From NCBI GenBank assembly GCA_015698045.1, contig BLAL01000011.1, forward strand, positions 994,501 to 1,058,500: a stretch of 64,000 bases of DNA. The letters are read 5' to 3'. The notes beneath the pieces are model-generated. The model was not told the origin of the DNA. It was given only the letters and a program-made list of their open reading frames with translations, and ran no database searches. This document shows positions 11,801 through 24,500 of this stretch, piece after piece; position 1 is the first letter of the stretch; every line of letters starts with the position of its first letter. Made by a program: the position numbers and the translations under genes. The stretch is from Rhizophagus clarus. Lineage: Eukaryota > Glomeromycota > Glomeromycetes > Glomerales > Glomeraceae.

Positions 11801-14061
11801 TCTTTAGAAACAAGTGAAGTTTTGCCTTTTTTTTATAAAGAAATTATAAGAATTTTAAACTTGAGGTGTATCACTCCCGAGTCTTACAGCACAAAATAGG
11901 TCGTACTTATAAATTAACGTGAGAGACTGCGGATAAGATTCACGATTTGTAAGTGAAGTTTAAGTATTTAAAACTTGAATATTTCGATTATTTAATACGT
12001 TGTATGAGCTTTTGATTTATTTTGTTAAGAAAGGATGATAGCAATGTAGCAAGGTGCGTTTATAAATATATAAAAAAATGCTTCAAAAGAACAAAAGTAT
12101 CCTTAATTATGGTAGAAAATAAGAATCGGACCATTCGGAGATGACAAAATTTCCCCAAATGTATAAAAATTTTGACAATAAATTCGGAGAGAGACAAAAT
12201 TTCCCCAAATGTAAAAAAAATTTTGTTCGGAGAGTAACAATTTTCCCTCCATATGTATAAAAATTTGACAATCAGTACGTGTCCAATTTTATATTCAAAT
12301 AACATTACAATTAAAATAATCGAGACGTGTTATTTTTATTACAGAGTTTTTTTTTTTGTTTGAAAAATCATCTACTACACAAATATATTTTAATTGTATT
12401 TTTTTTTTTCCATCGACAAGTCGTACCACCGAAAAGGTTTTTATCGATTTCCTCTTCGAGGATCGATGCGTTACAATAAAACTTTACATCAAAGAAAAAA
12501 TTATGAGAGAAAATTAGCGTATTATTTATTTATCATGATTGATTTGAGTAAAATATGTAACAGGTAATTGAAGATGTAAAAAAATACATAAAAAAAAAAA
12601 TTGACTTATATTGAAATCCTACCTCCAAAATTTAGAGGTCATCCTTTATCAAATTTGCGCACCGTGAGCCTAGTAATTTTTATAGCTAGTAGAGCTAATA
12701 TACAGTATAAACTACATATTTATTATAATATATAAATATGATAGAATTTTTAAAACTAATGTAAGACCGCTCGAAGACAAGTCGAAGACAAGATAGTCTT
12801 ATGAGAACTATTGTACATGCGTAAATAGAACGACAAAGTAAACCTAAGTTATAAGGGGAATAAATATAATTCCTAGCAAAGGTATTAATTTTCGTACAGA
12901 ACGAATTTTTCTGGATCCCTTGAGTATTAACTTCTCTAGTTGATAAATCGATTGACGTTGGACTCTTACTACAGTAATTCGTTGCCGATCGTTCCTCTTT
13001 TTCGCTTCTAAATAGACAAGTTGTTCTTTTAAATAATGAAGGTTTAAACAAATGTAAATAAGTGAAATAATTCTTTTTCTAAAGGAAACATTTTTTGTGT
13101 TTCATAGCTTTATTTGTTTAAGGAAAAGAATTTTTTTTTTTTTTTTTTATAGATAAGTCGGAAGATTTACGTTTTGATATAAATAGGAAGAGTAAGGTTA
13201 ATGGACCTTTTTTATTTTTCAAAATCTATCCTAAATTATTGTTCTTTCATGGAATAAAAGAAACTTACAACAGTCTATCTTTCCTATGCACACAAAGTCC
13301 CTTTATCTTAATAAAATCTATATTTGATATTTTTGTTGTTTATGTTAATTAATTACTATTCTTTGACTTGTTACTTTTTAGGAATTAATTTAATTTTGTG
13401 TAAAATTTTAATACAAATTTGCTAGTCATCAATGAAGTTACTCAATGTAACGAAAAAATTTATAATTCAAAGAATCAAAAATTACAAACACCCCTTAACT
13501 TAAATCTAATATGTTTATATGTTTTTTCAGAGTCACATAATATAGTAAGGTTGATCTAAGTAATTTTACTGTTGCAAAAAATTTAAAAATTCTATTGTAA
13601 TTCTTCTAGCTGTTTATTAACTCTTGAATTTAACAGTTAAAGTCTTATTAAGTTTTAAGATTTTAAAAAAAAAAGAAAAAAAAAAATATGTAATATTATT
13701 TAATGTAAAGAAACATTTATTACTTACTTGCGCTAATAAAAATTTTTGTTTATTGTTATATATAGTTGTCCAAAACATCTACTTTTAGTAAGGTGTATTA
13801 TAAATTTTAGGGAACTGAAACAAAGACTTTGTTTTTTAAACGAATAAAAAAGGCTCGGCGGTTTTTTTTTGTGTCATTTGAAAATTGTGTAACCATATGG
13901 AAATTGGATTCTTTCATTCATTACTAAGTTTGATGAAGCAAGGGGCTAAGTTGTACGACATTTGGCGTGTCATATTGCATAGATAAGTGGTACAGCTATT
14001 ATGATTAAAATATTTAAATAATGTTCCTTTTGAAAATGGATCGGGATTTTTCCTTTTTGCC
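11801..14061. other. Intergenic DNA with small tandem repeats
   Basis: Holds the tandem repeat at 12135-12285 and poly-T/A tracts. A minus-strand 118-codon frame at 12695-13051 has mixed composition and could be part of an old LTR or MITE, but no ends were resolved. Otherwise no gene signal before the next start. Confidence 0.35.
12135..12285. repeat. Tandem repeat, three copies of about 50 bp
   Basis: Three adjacent diverged copies of a unit with the order CGGAGA, ACAAAATTTCCCC, AAATGTATAAAAATTTTG, ACAAT. The last copy has TTTTCCCTCCATATG in place of TTTCCCCAAATG. Confidence 0.7.
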
Positions 14062-15867
14062 ATGCAATCCTTATTTAATGAAATAAGAGGTGAAATATTC
14101 AAGTTTATAGATACACCGATTTCACTTATTCTTACAGATCGCAAATGGTACAGCATTTCACAAGATCCTCATGTTCGTGCAGAATGGTTGATATATAAAT
14201 ATGGTCGTTCTCACGCTCTATTTCACGCTGTTAGACTTGGAAATGATTTTTTAACAGTTGATGTCGTTCAAGCTTTACTCGCTAGAAATGCGTTGATTTC
14301 TAGATATTTTGTGCAACGCTTATTAATGCACTTTGGGTCATATGATGAAAAACTTATAGAGCTTAAAATCCAACATAATGTAAATCAAATTGATTATGAA
14401 CGTATTCGTGCCTTTCAAAAGAAATTACGTTGTCCATGGGCAAGTAATTTGCCTTTACCAGTTTTTACTAAATTAATTACTGAAGGTTATAATACTTTAA
14501 GTGATCAAGATCTCGTGATTAAAGGAAATGATATGGAATTATTCCATTTCTTATCAGCTGGCCCTCTTGTAATTAATGATGCTCCGCAAAAACTTCTTCA
14601 AAATCTTAATCGTATTGAAGACTTGATTTTAAAGAAAAAGTTTGTCCCATTTCCGCCCCGTCCTAAACCCATTTATGAAGATACTATAGAATATATTCAA
14701 TCAATGCAAGCGAGAGCCCATGAAGACTATCCCCCGAAGGATGGTTACGAAAATAGTCGTCAACTTAACGTCGTAGCTAGAGCCATATTAATACACCCCG
14801 ATTTAGTAAATTTATGGAAGAAAATCGGGTATCACGAAATCTGCAGTGACGTCAACGAACTAGTGATGCAAGGTGCACTTTTAACTTTATTCCCTCCTAC
14901 TCCGCCTACTAATTGGATTATTCCTGACGTTAATTCTGTTGTCAACCGTTTAAGACAACTTCTTGATCTTGGATTTCAACTAACAGGAATTGTTATGGAA
15001 GAAGCATTTCATTTATTTGAACATAGATTAAATGAGATTGGAGATCTTTTATTAAGTTCATTTCGAGAAATTCGTAGAGAATCAAAATCTACTATCGCTA
15101 GTTCTTGTCTCATTCAAACCATGAAACCTGAAAGGAATCATAGAAAATTTGATTTATTAGAATTCTTAATTAATAGAGTTGATCAACCTGAAGTAGCTTT
15201 GGAAAGTGCACTAGATCATTATAACGTTACGTTTAAATTCGATGTTAATTCGCTAAGATTATCAAGAATGAGATCATTATCAGTTCACTCAAATTTTTAT
15301 TATTGGGTACTTAAGAAATACGGTTCGAACTCTAGAATTACGCAACAATGTTTTGATGATATTTTAGAATCAAGAATTTGGATAGATTTAAAATTACAAG
15401 AAAATCCCGGTTTAGACGTCCCAGAACATCTTACTTCACAAGCATTTAACGCAATTTGCTCTATTTATCTAGAATTTTGTAACGATGGGATTCCATTTAA
15501 AGCAAATTATTTATCGTATTTAAAATTGGCTGAAAATGAGGAAATCATCAGACCATTTTTTGAAATGAACGTACCGATCATATTTGATTTAGAACGAAAT
15601 CCAAAATTGTCTTTTGATATTATTTATGAGTATAATAGACCAGAATTTAAAATTACTAAAATTACTCAGAAGCATAGAAGAAAAAATAATAAAGTGATTA
15701 AAGTAAATAAGAATGAGGTGAAAGAATGGTTTAAAATATTTAAAAATATATATTATGATCATGTTCCTGTAAGTAATACTAGTGAAGTCTTTAGAAGATA
15801 TTTGGAAGAATCTTGGGAAAGGATTATTTCATCGCAAAATTTAGAGATCAATGATGAAGGGTATTAA
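14062..15867 (+). CDS. F-box-like conserved fungal protein, copy 2
   Basis: A 601-residue uninterrupted frame, paralogue of the 1244-3073 gene with near-identical layout. It has an F-box-like N-terminus (LFNEIRGEIFKFIDTP, LTDRKWYSISQDP), the conserved LIYKYGRSHALFHAVRLG core, KGNDMELFHFLSAGP near residue 155, FPPRPKP near 195, RQLNVVARAILIHPDLV near 235, and the late block SVHSNFYYWVLKKYG followed by ITQQCFDDILESRIWIDL. The C-terminal 75 residues differ: Lys-rich here, Asn-rich in copy 1. The conserved part carries no disablement, so both copies are probably functional. A role as an SCF substrate adaptor is inferred from the F-box-like start only. Confidence 0.85.
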   Translation: MQSLFNEIRGEIFKFIDTPISLILTDRKWYSISQDPHVRAEWLIYKYGRSHALFHAVRLGNDFLTVDVVQALLARNALISRYFVQRLLMHFGSYDEKLIELKIQHNVNQIDYERIRAFQKKLRCPWASNLPLPVFTKLITEGYNTLSDQDLVIKGNDMELFHFLSAGPLVINDAPQKLLQNLNRIEDLILKKKFVPFPPRPKPIYEDTIEYIQSMQARAHEDYPPKDGYENSRQLNVVARAILIHPDLVNLWKKIGYHEICSDVNELVMQGALLTLFPPTPPTNWIIPDVNSVVNRLRQLLDLGFQLTGIVMEEAFHLFEHRLNEIGDLLLSSFREIRRESKSTIASSCLIQTMKPERNHRKFDLLEFLINRVDQPEVALESALDHYNVTFKFDVNSLRLSRMRSLSVHSNFYYWVLKKYGSNSRITQQCFDDILESRIWIDLKLQENPGLDVPEHLTSQAFNAICSIYLEFCNDGIPFKANYLSYLKLAENEEIIRPFFEMNVPIIFDLERNPKLSFDIIYEYNRPEFKITKITQKHRRKNNKVIKVNKNEVKEWFKIFKNIYYDHVPVSNTSEVFRRYLEESWERIISSQNLEINDEGY

Positions 15868-18501
15868 ATGAGTATTTGGGAATTATATATAGGTGCTTAA
15901 GAAAGGGAAAGGAATTTAGATTTAATACTCATTGTTACAAATGACTTCGAATTCAGAGCATAAACTGCGGAATTATTTGTACCCTGAATAATAATGAATA
16001 AAGCTTTCCAATATTCTTTTCAAATATCAAATTTAAGTCCGCTATTTTTTATTGTGTATAAGTGAATCCGTGTGTAAAAAATTCGAAAAGAAGTGATAAT
16101 GTAATAAAAGCAATTTTTTTTTATACTGGGATGGTTTATTAACGACGCGTGGCGCAAAAATTTATCTTATTGTGATTTTGAAAATATGAATAGTCCCTAC
16201 TCACGACGTTTTACCGTGACGTAATAATGATGGATCGGGTAATATATACAATTTACAAGATTTATCTTGTATTAAGCCAAAAAAAAATTTAAAAAATTGC
16301 AACTTATTATAGCAGTGACCCAGAATGCGTATATATTTGAATTAAGCTTTAATTCAAGAGTGAAGTAAAATTAATTATCATCAGCTATAAAATTTTTGAA
16401 GTACCATTTAAATAAGAACCAATGATAATCATTTGACCTTAATTATGCCCAAAAATTATTGTATTCCATTCAATGTGTTAACATCATCTACTGTAATATG
16501 GGAAATTTTTTTTACAAAAATTTGTGCAAGTTTGTGTAAATAATTAAAAATTTCCGCATGTGGATTCCAAATAATTTATGGAAGTATTTTTATTTAAAAA
16601 TTAGATAATTGATCATGATGAAATACTAAATGTGAGTTTGGATTGTTGTCATCAATATTATTTAATAATTGAGAGACAAGTTCAAATTGCCATTTTTGCT
16701 AATCGTATCAATTTTATATGCCCTGATTTGATAATATGATTGATAACCGATTGAAGGAAGCGTAATTTCACCACATGTATTGTGGTAGATTAGAACATTT
16801 GGCGGGTTAATGTTAAGATCTCTTGATATATCGGCTGTATGTTATTAGAATCATGCAAAAATGAAATATGCGAAGTCATGGAAGACAAGTTCTCACAAGA
16901 AAGGCATATTGATATGGTCTTTTTAAATTATACTAAGTTCTGTACAATTTGAAAGGTAAAAGAATATAAAATTAATCTGCATATTTTGTTTCGGAACTGT
17001 ATTTGCATCAAGATTAATTATTTAATCTCTTTTTTAAAGATATTACAGAGTGAAGCATAAAATGGCGTTCCATTTAAGGGGATTATCATGAATCGACTAA
17101 AAACTTTTTTTGCGTATCCCTCATATAGAATACGCGCCACAATATATCGAATGTGTAATTGCGATCCCTAAAACAAAACTTTTTCATATTAAATTCTTCA
17201 ATACTGGTGAGATGGAAGTTATATATTAGGTGTATTGAATAGGGTAAATTGAATTATACTCGGAAGTTTTAGTCAGTGCTACCAATATACTGTACTCAAC
17301 AAATTATAATCAACTTCCTATATCCATTATTTATTTATTGCACATTTCTAAATTTGCCAAATTAAAGAACTGATACGTGAGAAATCAGCACAATTTTAAT
17401 AATGAGCTTATTGGATTCGTCTCATTGAGAAGCATCAAATTATAATAACATCATCTTCCTAGTGTTGATAGATAGTGAGCTATTTTACATTAAAATCCAA
17501 ATCAGCTGCTGACAAAATATAATAAAAATTCGTAAATTTTGAAGAATTGATTTCAATTGAACTTGTATGTAAGTATCTCTTAAAAAAATATATATTTATC
17601 CAAATTTATATATAATAGTGATACTGCCGATTTTACACAGAATAGCATCTAAGCAATCCTTCTTATTATTATTTTCGATTAATTAAACGTGACATGTGTT
17701 ATAAAATTAATTCAGTAACAATTTAATAACAATGTGATGAACGAAGAAAAAAAAATTTATAATTCAAGCTTTTAAACAATATAATAGAATTCATCCATTA
17801 TTAAAATATATAGTTTTCATCATGGTTGGAATTTAAAACAATTCTTTCTTATCCAATTGAATCGATCTTTAGAATATCAAATACTCTGTAAAATAATTCA
17901 TTCAACATCTATAATAATTAATATACCTTAGATGTATTATAAGTAATGTGACAAATATATAACATTCCAATAATTTAAACAGTGCCACAATATTCAAAAA
18001 AATATTTCCGTCCCATTTGCCATAATCCCATCTTAGTTCCAATTCATGCTCCTTTTATATCTTTACAGTACAAATTCCTAGGTCTCTATGCTACTGCATA
18101 TAAACTGACGTAGTAAATAATCCTAAATATTACAACATAAATTACATCATAGATTATACTCGTTATCCCAAATAAAAGAACATTATAGTTTAGTCTCAAT
18201 ATCGGAGGTTACACTTATAATACATTTCTATACGTATAACCTCTCTATAACTATTCTATCTAATATACTCATTACCTTACACTTTAATAAAAAATTAATG
18301 CATCTATTCCTCGAAATCTTGTCCTTACACCGGATATCCGAAAAAAAAATTATCCAGTTTCAACCGGTTGGACCGATCACGCACCCCATATTATGGTGCT
18401 TGTGATCAACTGATCAACATGGCTGCATTTTTGCATATATATTATTACCGAGCGTTTAATGAAGAATATTATTAGAAGAAATTTGATATAAACATATAGT
18501 A
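15868..18501. other. Long intergenic region, no intact gene
   Basis: AT-rich. On the minus strand around 16660-16910 there are fragments such as ISFLHDSNNI and INPPNVLIYHNTCGEI in different frames, reminiscent of a decayed kinase catalytic loop; this is too weak to call as a gene. A copy of a dispersed repeat with the palindromic ATTCGTCTCATTGAGA motif lies at about 17410-17440. A TGAGAAATCAGCAC end at 17378 resembles the left end of the MITE at 24045. Confidence 0.4.
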
Positions 18502-18523
18502 ATGGCTCATAGTAATAATAAAG
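18502..18523 (+). other. Kinase exon 1 with start codon
   Basis: ATG GCT CAT AGT AAT AAT AAA G, followed by the donor GTAAAA. It ends in phase 1. An acceptor-like CCAATTAG at 18592-18599 closes the first intron (18524-18599, 76 nt). The start choice rests on frame agreement with exon 2 and with the distant kinase exon. Confidence 0.55.
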
Positions 18524-21500
18524 GTAAAAAGCATATAATATGATTATGAATAGAAAGTTGGAATTATTCAAAATTTTTTAAACCAAATTTGCCAATTAGT
18601 TTCAAGTAACGCCAAGGAATTTAAAGGTAAAATATACTAAACTTAATTATTAAACAAAAATTATTTTAATAATTTAAAATATTATCATATATTTATATGG
18701 ATATTCACATGCAATTCAAATAATTTAGCTCGTAAGTTAATGGATTATCATCATAATTCTTATATTTAAATAATAATAATAATGATTTCGTTATTTTTTT
18801 AATAACTTTAATAATTAATAATATCACAGTTAGTAAGTTTCAGTCATTTATTTTACTTTATTTGATACTATTAAGATAATTAAATTCTTTGTTTAAATAA
18901 TCATTATAATAATTAATTATATCATAGATGGTAAGTTAACATATTTACTTACACTATATTTATTGTATAATATCTACATGTAATTCTAACTGATTATACT
19001 CTTTACTTAAATGTTTAGAACGTAAGTTATAAGCTATTTATTTAATTCCATTATTATTGTACACTTATATACTTATCTAACTAAACTTTTTATTTAAAAA
19101 TTATTTGATGTTAATTTTAGTTGGTAAGTCATAAACTATTTATTTAATTCCATTATTATTGTACACTCATACTAAATTCTTTATTTAAAAAATTATTTGA
19201 TGTTAATTTTAGAACGTAAGTTATAAGCTATTTATTTAATTCCATTGTTATTGTACACTCTCACTAATTTCTTTATTTAAAAAATTTAATAATATAGGGA
19301 GTAAGCTACTTATTTATTTTATTATCATTACATATTTATATTATGATTATATTTAAATATAATCTAATTAAATTCTTAATTTAAATTTATTTGATGTCAA
19401 TTTTAGAATGTAAGTTACAAGTTATTTAATTTTATTATTATTGCATATTTATCTAATATTTACATAACTTTTATTTAAAAAATTATTTAATAATATACTG
19501 TAGGGAGTAATTTATTTAACTAATCCTATTATTATGTATATTTACATAATTAAGCTAATTGATTTCTTTATTTAAAAAATTATTTGATAATTTATTTTAG
19601 CAAGTAAGTTACAAGCTTATCTTATATTTACATGATATTTATTATGCATGATTTAAACTAATTAAATTCTTTTAGATTGTAAGTTATTCGTTTAGTTCTA
19701 TTATTACATATATTAATATAATATTAGCATATAATTTAAATTGGTTGAATCTTTATTTAACAAATCATTGGATAATTTTTTAGATGGTAATGTATAAGTT
19801 ATTTAATTATTTTTTAATTATGTTATTATAACTAAATTTTTATCTTGATAATTAATTAGACTGTAAGTTATAAGTTATCTATTAATATAGTAGCACTTAT
19901 TTAAACTAAGCTTTTATTTAAAAAATTATTTTATAATTTGATAATTTATTTTAGTGGGTAAGTTATAAATTACTTATTTAATTATATTATTATATATTAA
20001 TATTATTTTTGCATATTAAGTAATAAGTAATTTATTAACCAAATCATTATTTAAAATTACTTATTAATATAGAAAGTAAGTTATTTATTTGATTCCCATT
20101 ATATATTTGCATGTAGTTTATACTAGATTTTTTGTTTAAAACATTAACTTGATAATTTATTTTAGACGGTAAATCATTAGTAGTTATTTGTTATAAATAT
20201 TTATATAATATCCATGTATATTTTTAAACTAACCAATTTTATTTAAAAATTATTTAATAATACAGTTAGTAAGTTATTTATTAATTATATTATCATATAT
20301 TTATATATTGGTATAATATTTGCATATTTTAAATTAACTACTAAATTCTTTATTGTTATAACAATTTATTTAGTTGGTAAGTATAGTTATATTCTATTTT
20401 GTTAATTCTAGATTCTGAACAAAAATCACTCCAAAATCCTATTTTGTCATTATATATTCATAAGATATTTATATATAATTTAAACTAATTAAATTTTTTG
20501 TTTAAAAATATTTGATGATTTATTTTAGATAGTAAGTTATAAGTTATTTATTAAATTTTATTAGTTTTATTATTATTTATATATCTGTACTATGTAATTT
20601 AAACTAAATTTTATATTATTTGATAATTTATTTAGATGGTAATCTAATTGCGATATATTTATAAAAATTTGTATATGTGTAGTATATGCTAGTTATTTAA
20701 ATAACTAAATTCTTTATTTAAAAATTATTTAATATTATAGAATGTGAGTAATTTACTCAATTATATTATTACATATTTATATAATATTTATGTATAATTT
20801 AAACTAATTATATTTTTTATTTAAAATTATTGAAAACTTATTTTAGACTGTAAGTTATAATAATCTATCATTTATTTAATTTTATTATTCCAAATTTATA
20901 TATTATATTATTTACTAGTTTAAAAGCTAAAAATATTATTTTTTATTATAGGGAGTAAGTTATAGATTTAATTCTATTATTATAAGTTAAGGCCTTAATT
21001 AAAAATTATTTATTTTAGATGGTAAGTTATAAGTTATTTATTTAGAACTACCATTATATATTTATATTATATTTATATAATTTAAATAAATAAATTCTTT
21101 ACTATTTAAAAAATTAAGAAGGTAAGTTATGTATTTATTTTATCTTATAAATCTTATATGTAATTTAACTAATCAAATTCTTTATTTATAAATTATTTAA
21201 TAATATAGGGAGTAAGTTATTTATTTATTTTATTATATATTTCTGTTATATCCACAACTAATTAAATTCTTTTATTGAAAATCATTTATTAATAGAAAGT
21301 AAGTTATGAATTTAATTAATTTGATTTTAATACTATATATAATTTAAATTGATTAAATTTTTTTACTAAAATTATTAATAATATACTATAGGGAGTAAGT
21401 TACTTATTTGCTATATAATATTGTATTTATATATAATTAAAATGACTAAATTTCTTAATTTTATCTAAAAAATATTTACTAATAATATAGAAAGTAAGTT

Positions 21501-24500
21501 ATTTATATAATTCTTATATATCTTACATTTAGTTCAAGCTAATTAAATTTTTATTGGAACCATTTAATAATACATATAGGGAGTAAGTTATTTATTTAAT
21601 TCAGCTATTTTAAACATATCAGATATTTACATATTATTTAAATTGATTAAATCTTTAGCTAACAAATTATTTAATAATATAGCTTGTAAGTTCAGTTCAG
21701 TTATTTGTATAACATATTCATATGGCATTCACATATAATATTTTATAAAAAATGTAATAATTTATTTAAGATGGTTAGTATGAGTTATTATTTATTTCTA
21801 TTAGTATAGCATCTCATAATAGTAATAATTTAAAACTGACTAAATTCTCTATTTAAAAATTATTTAATAATATAGGAAGTAAGTTAATTTCATTATTATA
21901 TACATATATTGTATGGTATTTAGATATAATTTAAACTAATTAAATTCTTTATTTAATATATTATAATTTATTTTAGTGGGTGAGTAATCAATTCTTTAGT
22001 ATATAATATGGATATATTATATAATTTAAATTAACTAATTATTTATCTATAAAATTATTTGTTAATTTATTTTAGATGGTAAGTTATTTATTTAGTTCTT
22101 TATACTGTATGTTTACAATTTTTACAACAAATTACATTCCTTATATAATTTGATAATCTTATTCCAGATTGTGAGTAATAGGCTATTCATTTAATTCTAA
22201 TGTTTACGTACAATTAAACTAAATAAACTAAATATTTAGTAATTATTTAATTAATAATATAGGGGGTAAATCATTTATTTAATTCTATCATCACATTTTC
22301 ATATATAATATTCATTTATAATTTAACTAATGTTAAAAATTATTTGTAATTTATTTAGATGGTAAGTTATAAGTTATTTATTTATTTTATTATATAATAT
22401 TTGCATACATTATGAACTAACTCCAAATTCCTTATTTAAAAAATTGAAATTTATTTTAGATTGTGAGTTATAAATTTAATTACATCATTACGCATTTATG
22501 ATATTACATATAGTAATTAAAATCTTTATTTAAAAAATTATTTGTAATTTATTTAGTTCGTAAGTTATAAGCTATTTATTTAATTTATTAAATAACATTT
22601 ATGTATAATTTAAACTAACTAAATTCTTTATTTAAAATTTTAATAATATAATTAGGAAGTAATTTTTTTATTTATTACTGTTATTGCGTATTTATATGTT
22701 ATTTGCATATAATTTAAATTAAGTAAAATTATTTGCAATTCATTTAATTTATTATTTTAGCATGTAAGTCATTTGTTATTTGTTTAATTCTAATTACGTA
22801 TTTACAAAATAATCGAAGTTCTTTTATTTAAAAAATTATTTGGTAATTTATTTTAGATCGTAAGTTATGGATTATTTATTTAATTCTATCACATAATTAC
22901 TATTTACATATGATTTAATATAACTAAATTTTTATATATATAGGGCGTAAGTTATTTATTTAATTAGATTATTGCATTTTTATATATAATTTAAGCTAAT
23001 TAAATTCAATATTCAAAAATTATTTGGTAACTTAATTTAGTGTGTAAGTTACATATTATTTATATAATTTATATTACATATTACATAATATTTACACATA
23101 ATCTAAACTAACTAATTTCTTTATTTAAATTATTTGGCAATTTATTTTAGCTGGTAAGTTATTATTTCATTCTATTATTATTATATATATATAATATTTA
23201 CAAGATAAATTCTTTATTTTAATACAGAGTGTAAGTTGTTTATTAAATTCTATTATTATATATTTATATAAAATCTACATGCATTGAATTTAAGCTAACA
23301 AATCTTTTATTGACGATTCATTTTAGTTTGTAAGTTATTATAAGTTATCTGTTTAATGTTACATATTTATATAATATTTATATATTTTTAAATTGACCAA
23401 ATTTTCATTTAAATATTACAGGTGGTAAATTATTTATTTAATTCCTATTATTACATATATTTACAATATTTACATTTTAAACTAACTAAATTGTTTTATT
23501 TAATAGAAAGTAAGTCATAAGTTATATAATTATTATGTATTATATATTTACATCTAACTAAAGTTTTTATTTAAAAAATTATTTAATAATATAGTTTGTA
23601 AGTTAATTGTTTAATTTTACTATTACATACTTATATATATTTTAGACTAACCAAATTTCTATTTAAAAATTATTTCATAATGCAGCTTGTGAGTTATTTA
23701 TTTGAATCTATTATTATATTTTTATATGATAATTATTTATATACTGATTAAATTTGGATTCAATAAATTGACTGATAATTTATTTAGATGGTGAGTTGTA
23801 AATTATTTAATTCTATTATTATGTATTTATATAATATCTGTATATAACTTAAGATAACTAAATTTTTTACTAAAAAATTAATTATTATTTATTTTAGATG
23901 GTGAATATAAGTTATTTATTTGAGCTCTATTTATTACATATTTTTACAATGCATACATAATTTAATTAAATTTTATCTTGAAAATTAATTGGTAATTTAT
24001 TCTAGATTGTAAGTTATTATGTTATCTATTTAAGGTCTGCTCCATGAGAAATCAGTACAGTTTAATAATAAGTTTTGGGGAAAGAGATACTCAAATAATT
24101 CAGAACTTAATAATTACAGTGACACAACAAATGGTTATAATTGTTTTTTTCAGTACTTAATTATTAATATTTCATAAAATATGGTAGTCTAAGGCTGTCA
24201 TTGACAAAAGAAAAGATATTTAATTGACGTGGATACTCATAAATATTTTTTACTATGACAACTATAAAATTCAAGCAATATATAAATTTCTCCAAATTGC
24301 TTATTTCTCACGAGTTTATATGATATTTATTTATAATATAATTAAGTAACTTCTTTATTCAAAAAATTATTTGATAATATAGGGAGTAAGTTATTTATTA
24401 ATTCTATTGTTACGTATTTTACATGATAATATCCACATAACTAAATCCTTATTTAAAAAATTATTGGCAATTTATTTTAGAACGTAAGTTACAGGTTATT

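Noticed and set aside
12695..13051. 118-codon minus-strand frame
   Set aside because: No recognised motif. It might be part of an old LTR, but no TG...CA ends or target duplication could be found.
16660..16910. Minus-strand kinase-like fragments
   Set aside because: LHDSNNI and INPPNVLIYHN are suggestive but lie in different frames with no further kinase motifs. Mentioned only as part of the intergenic description.
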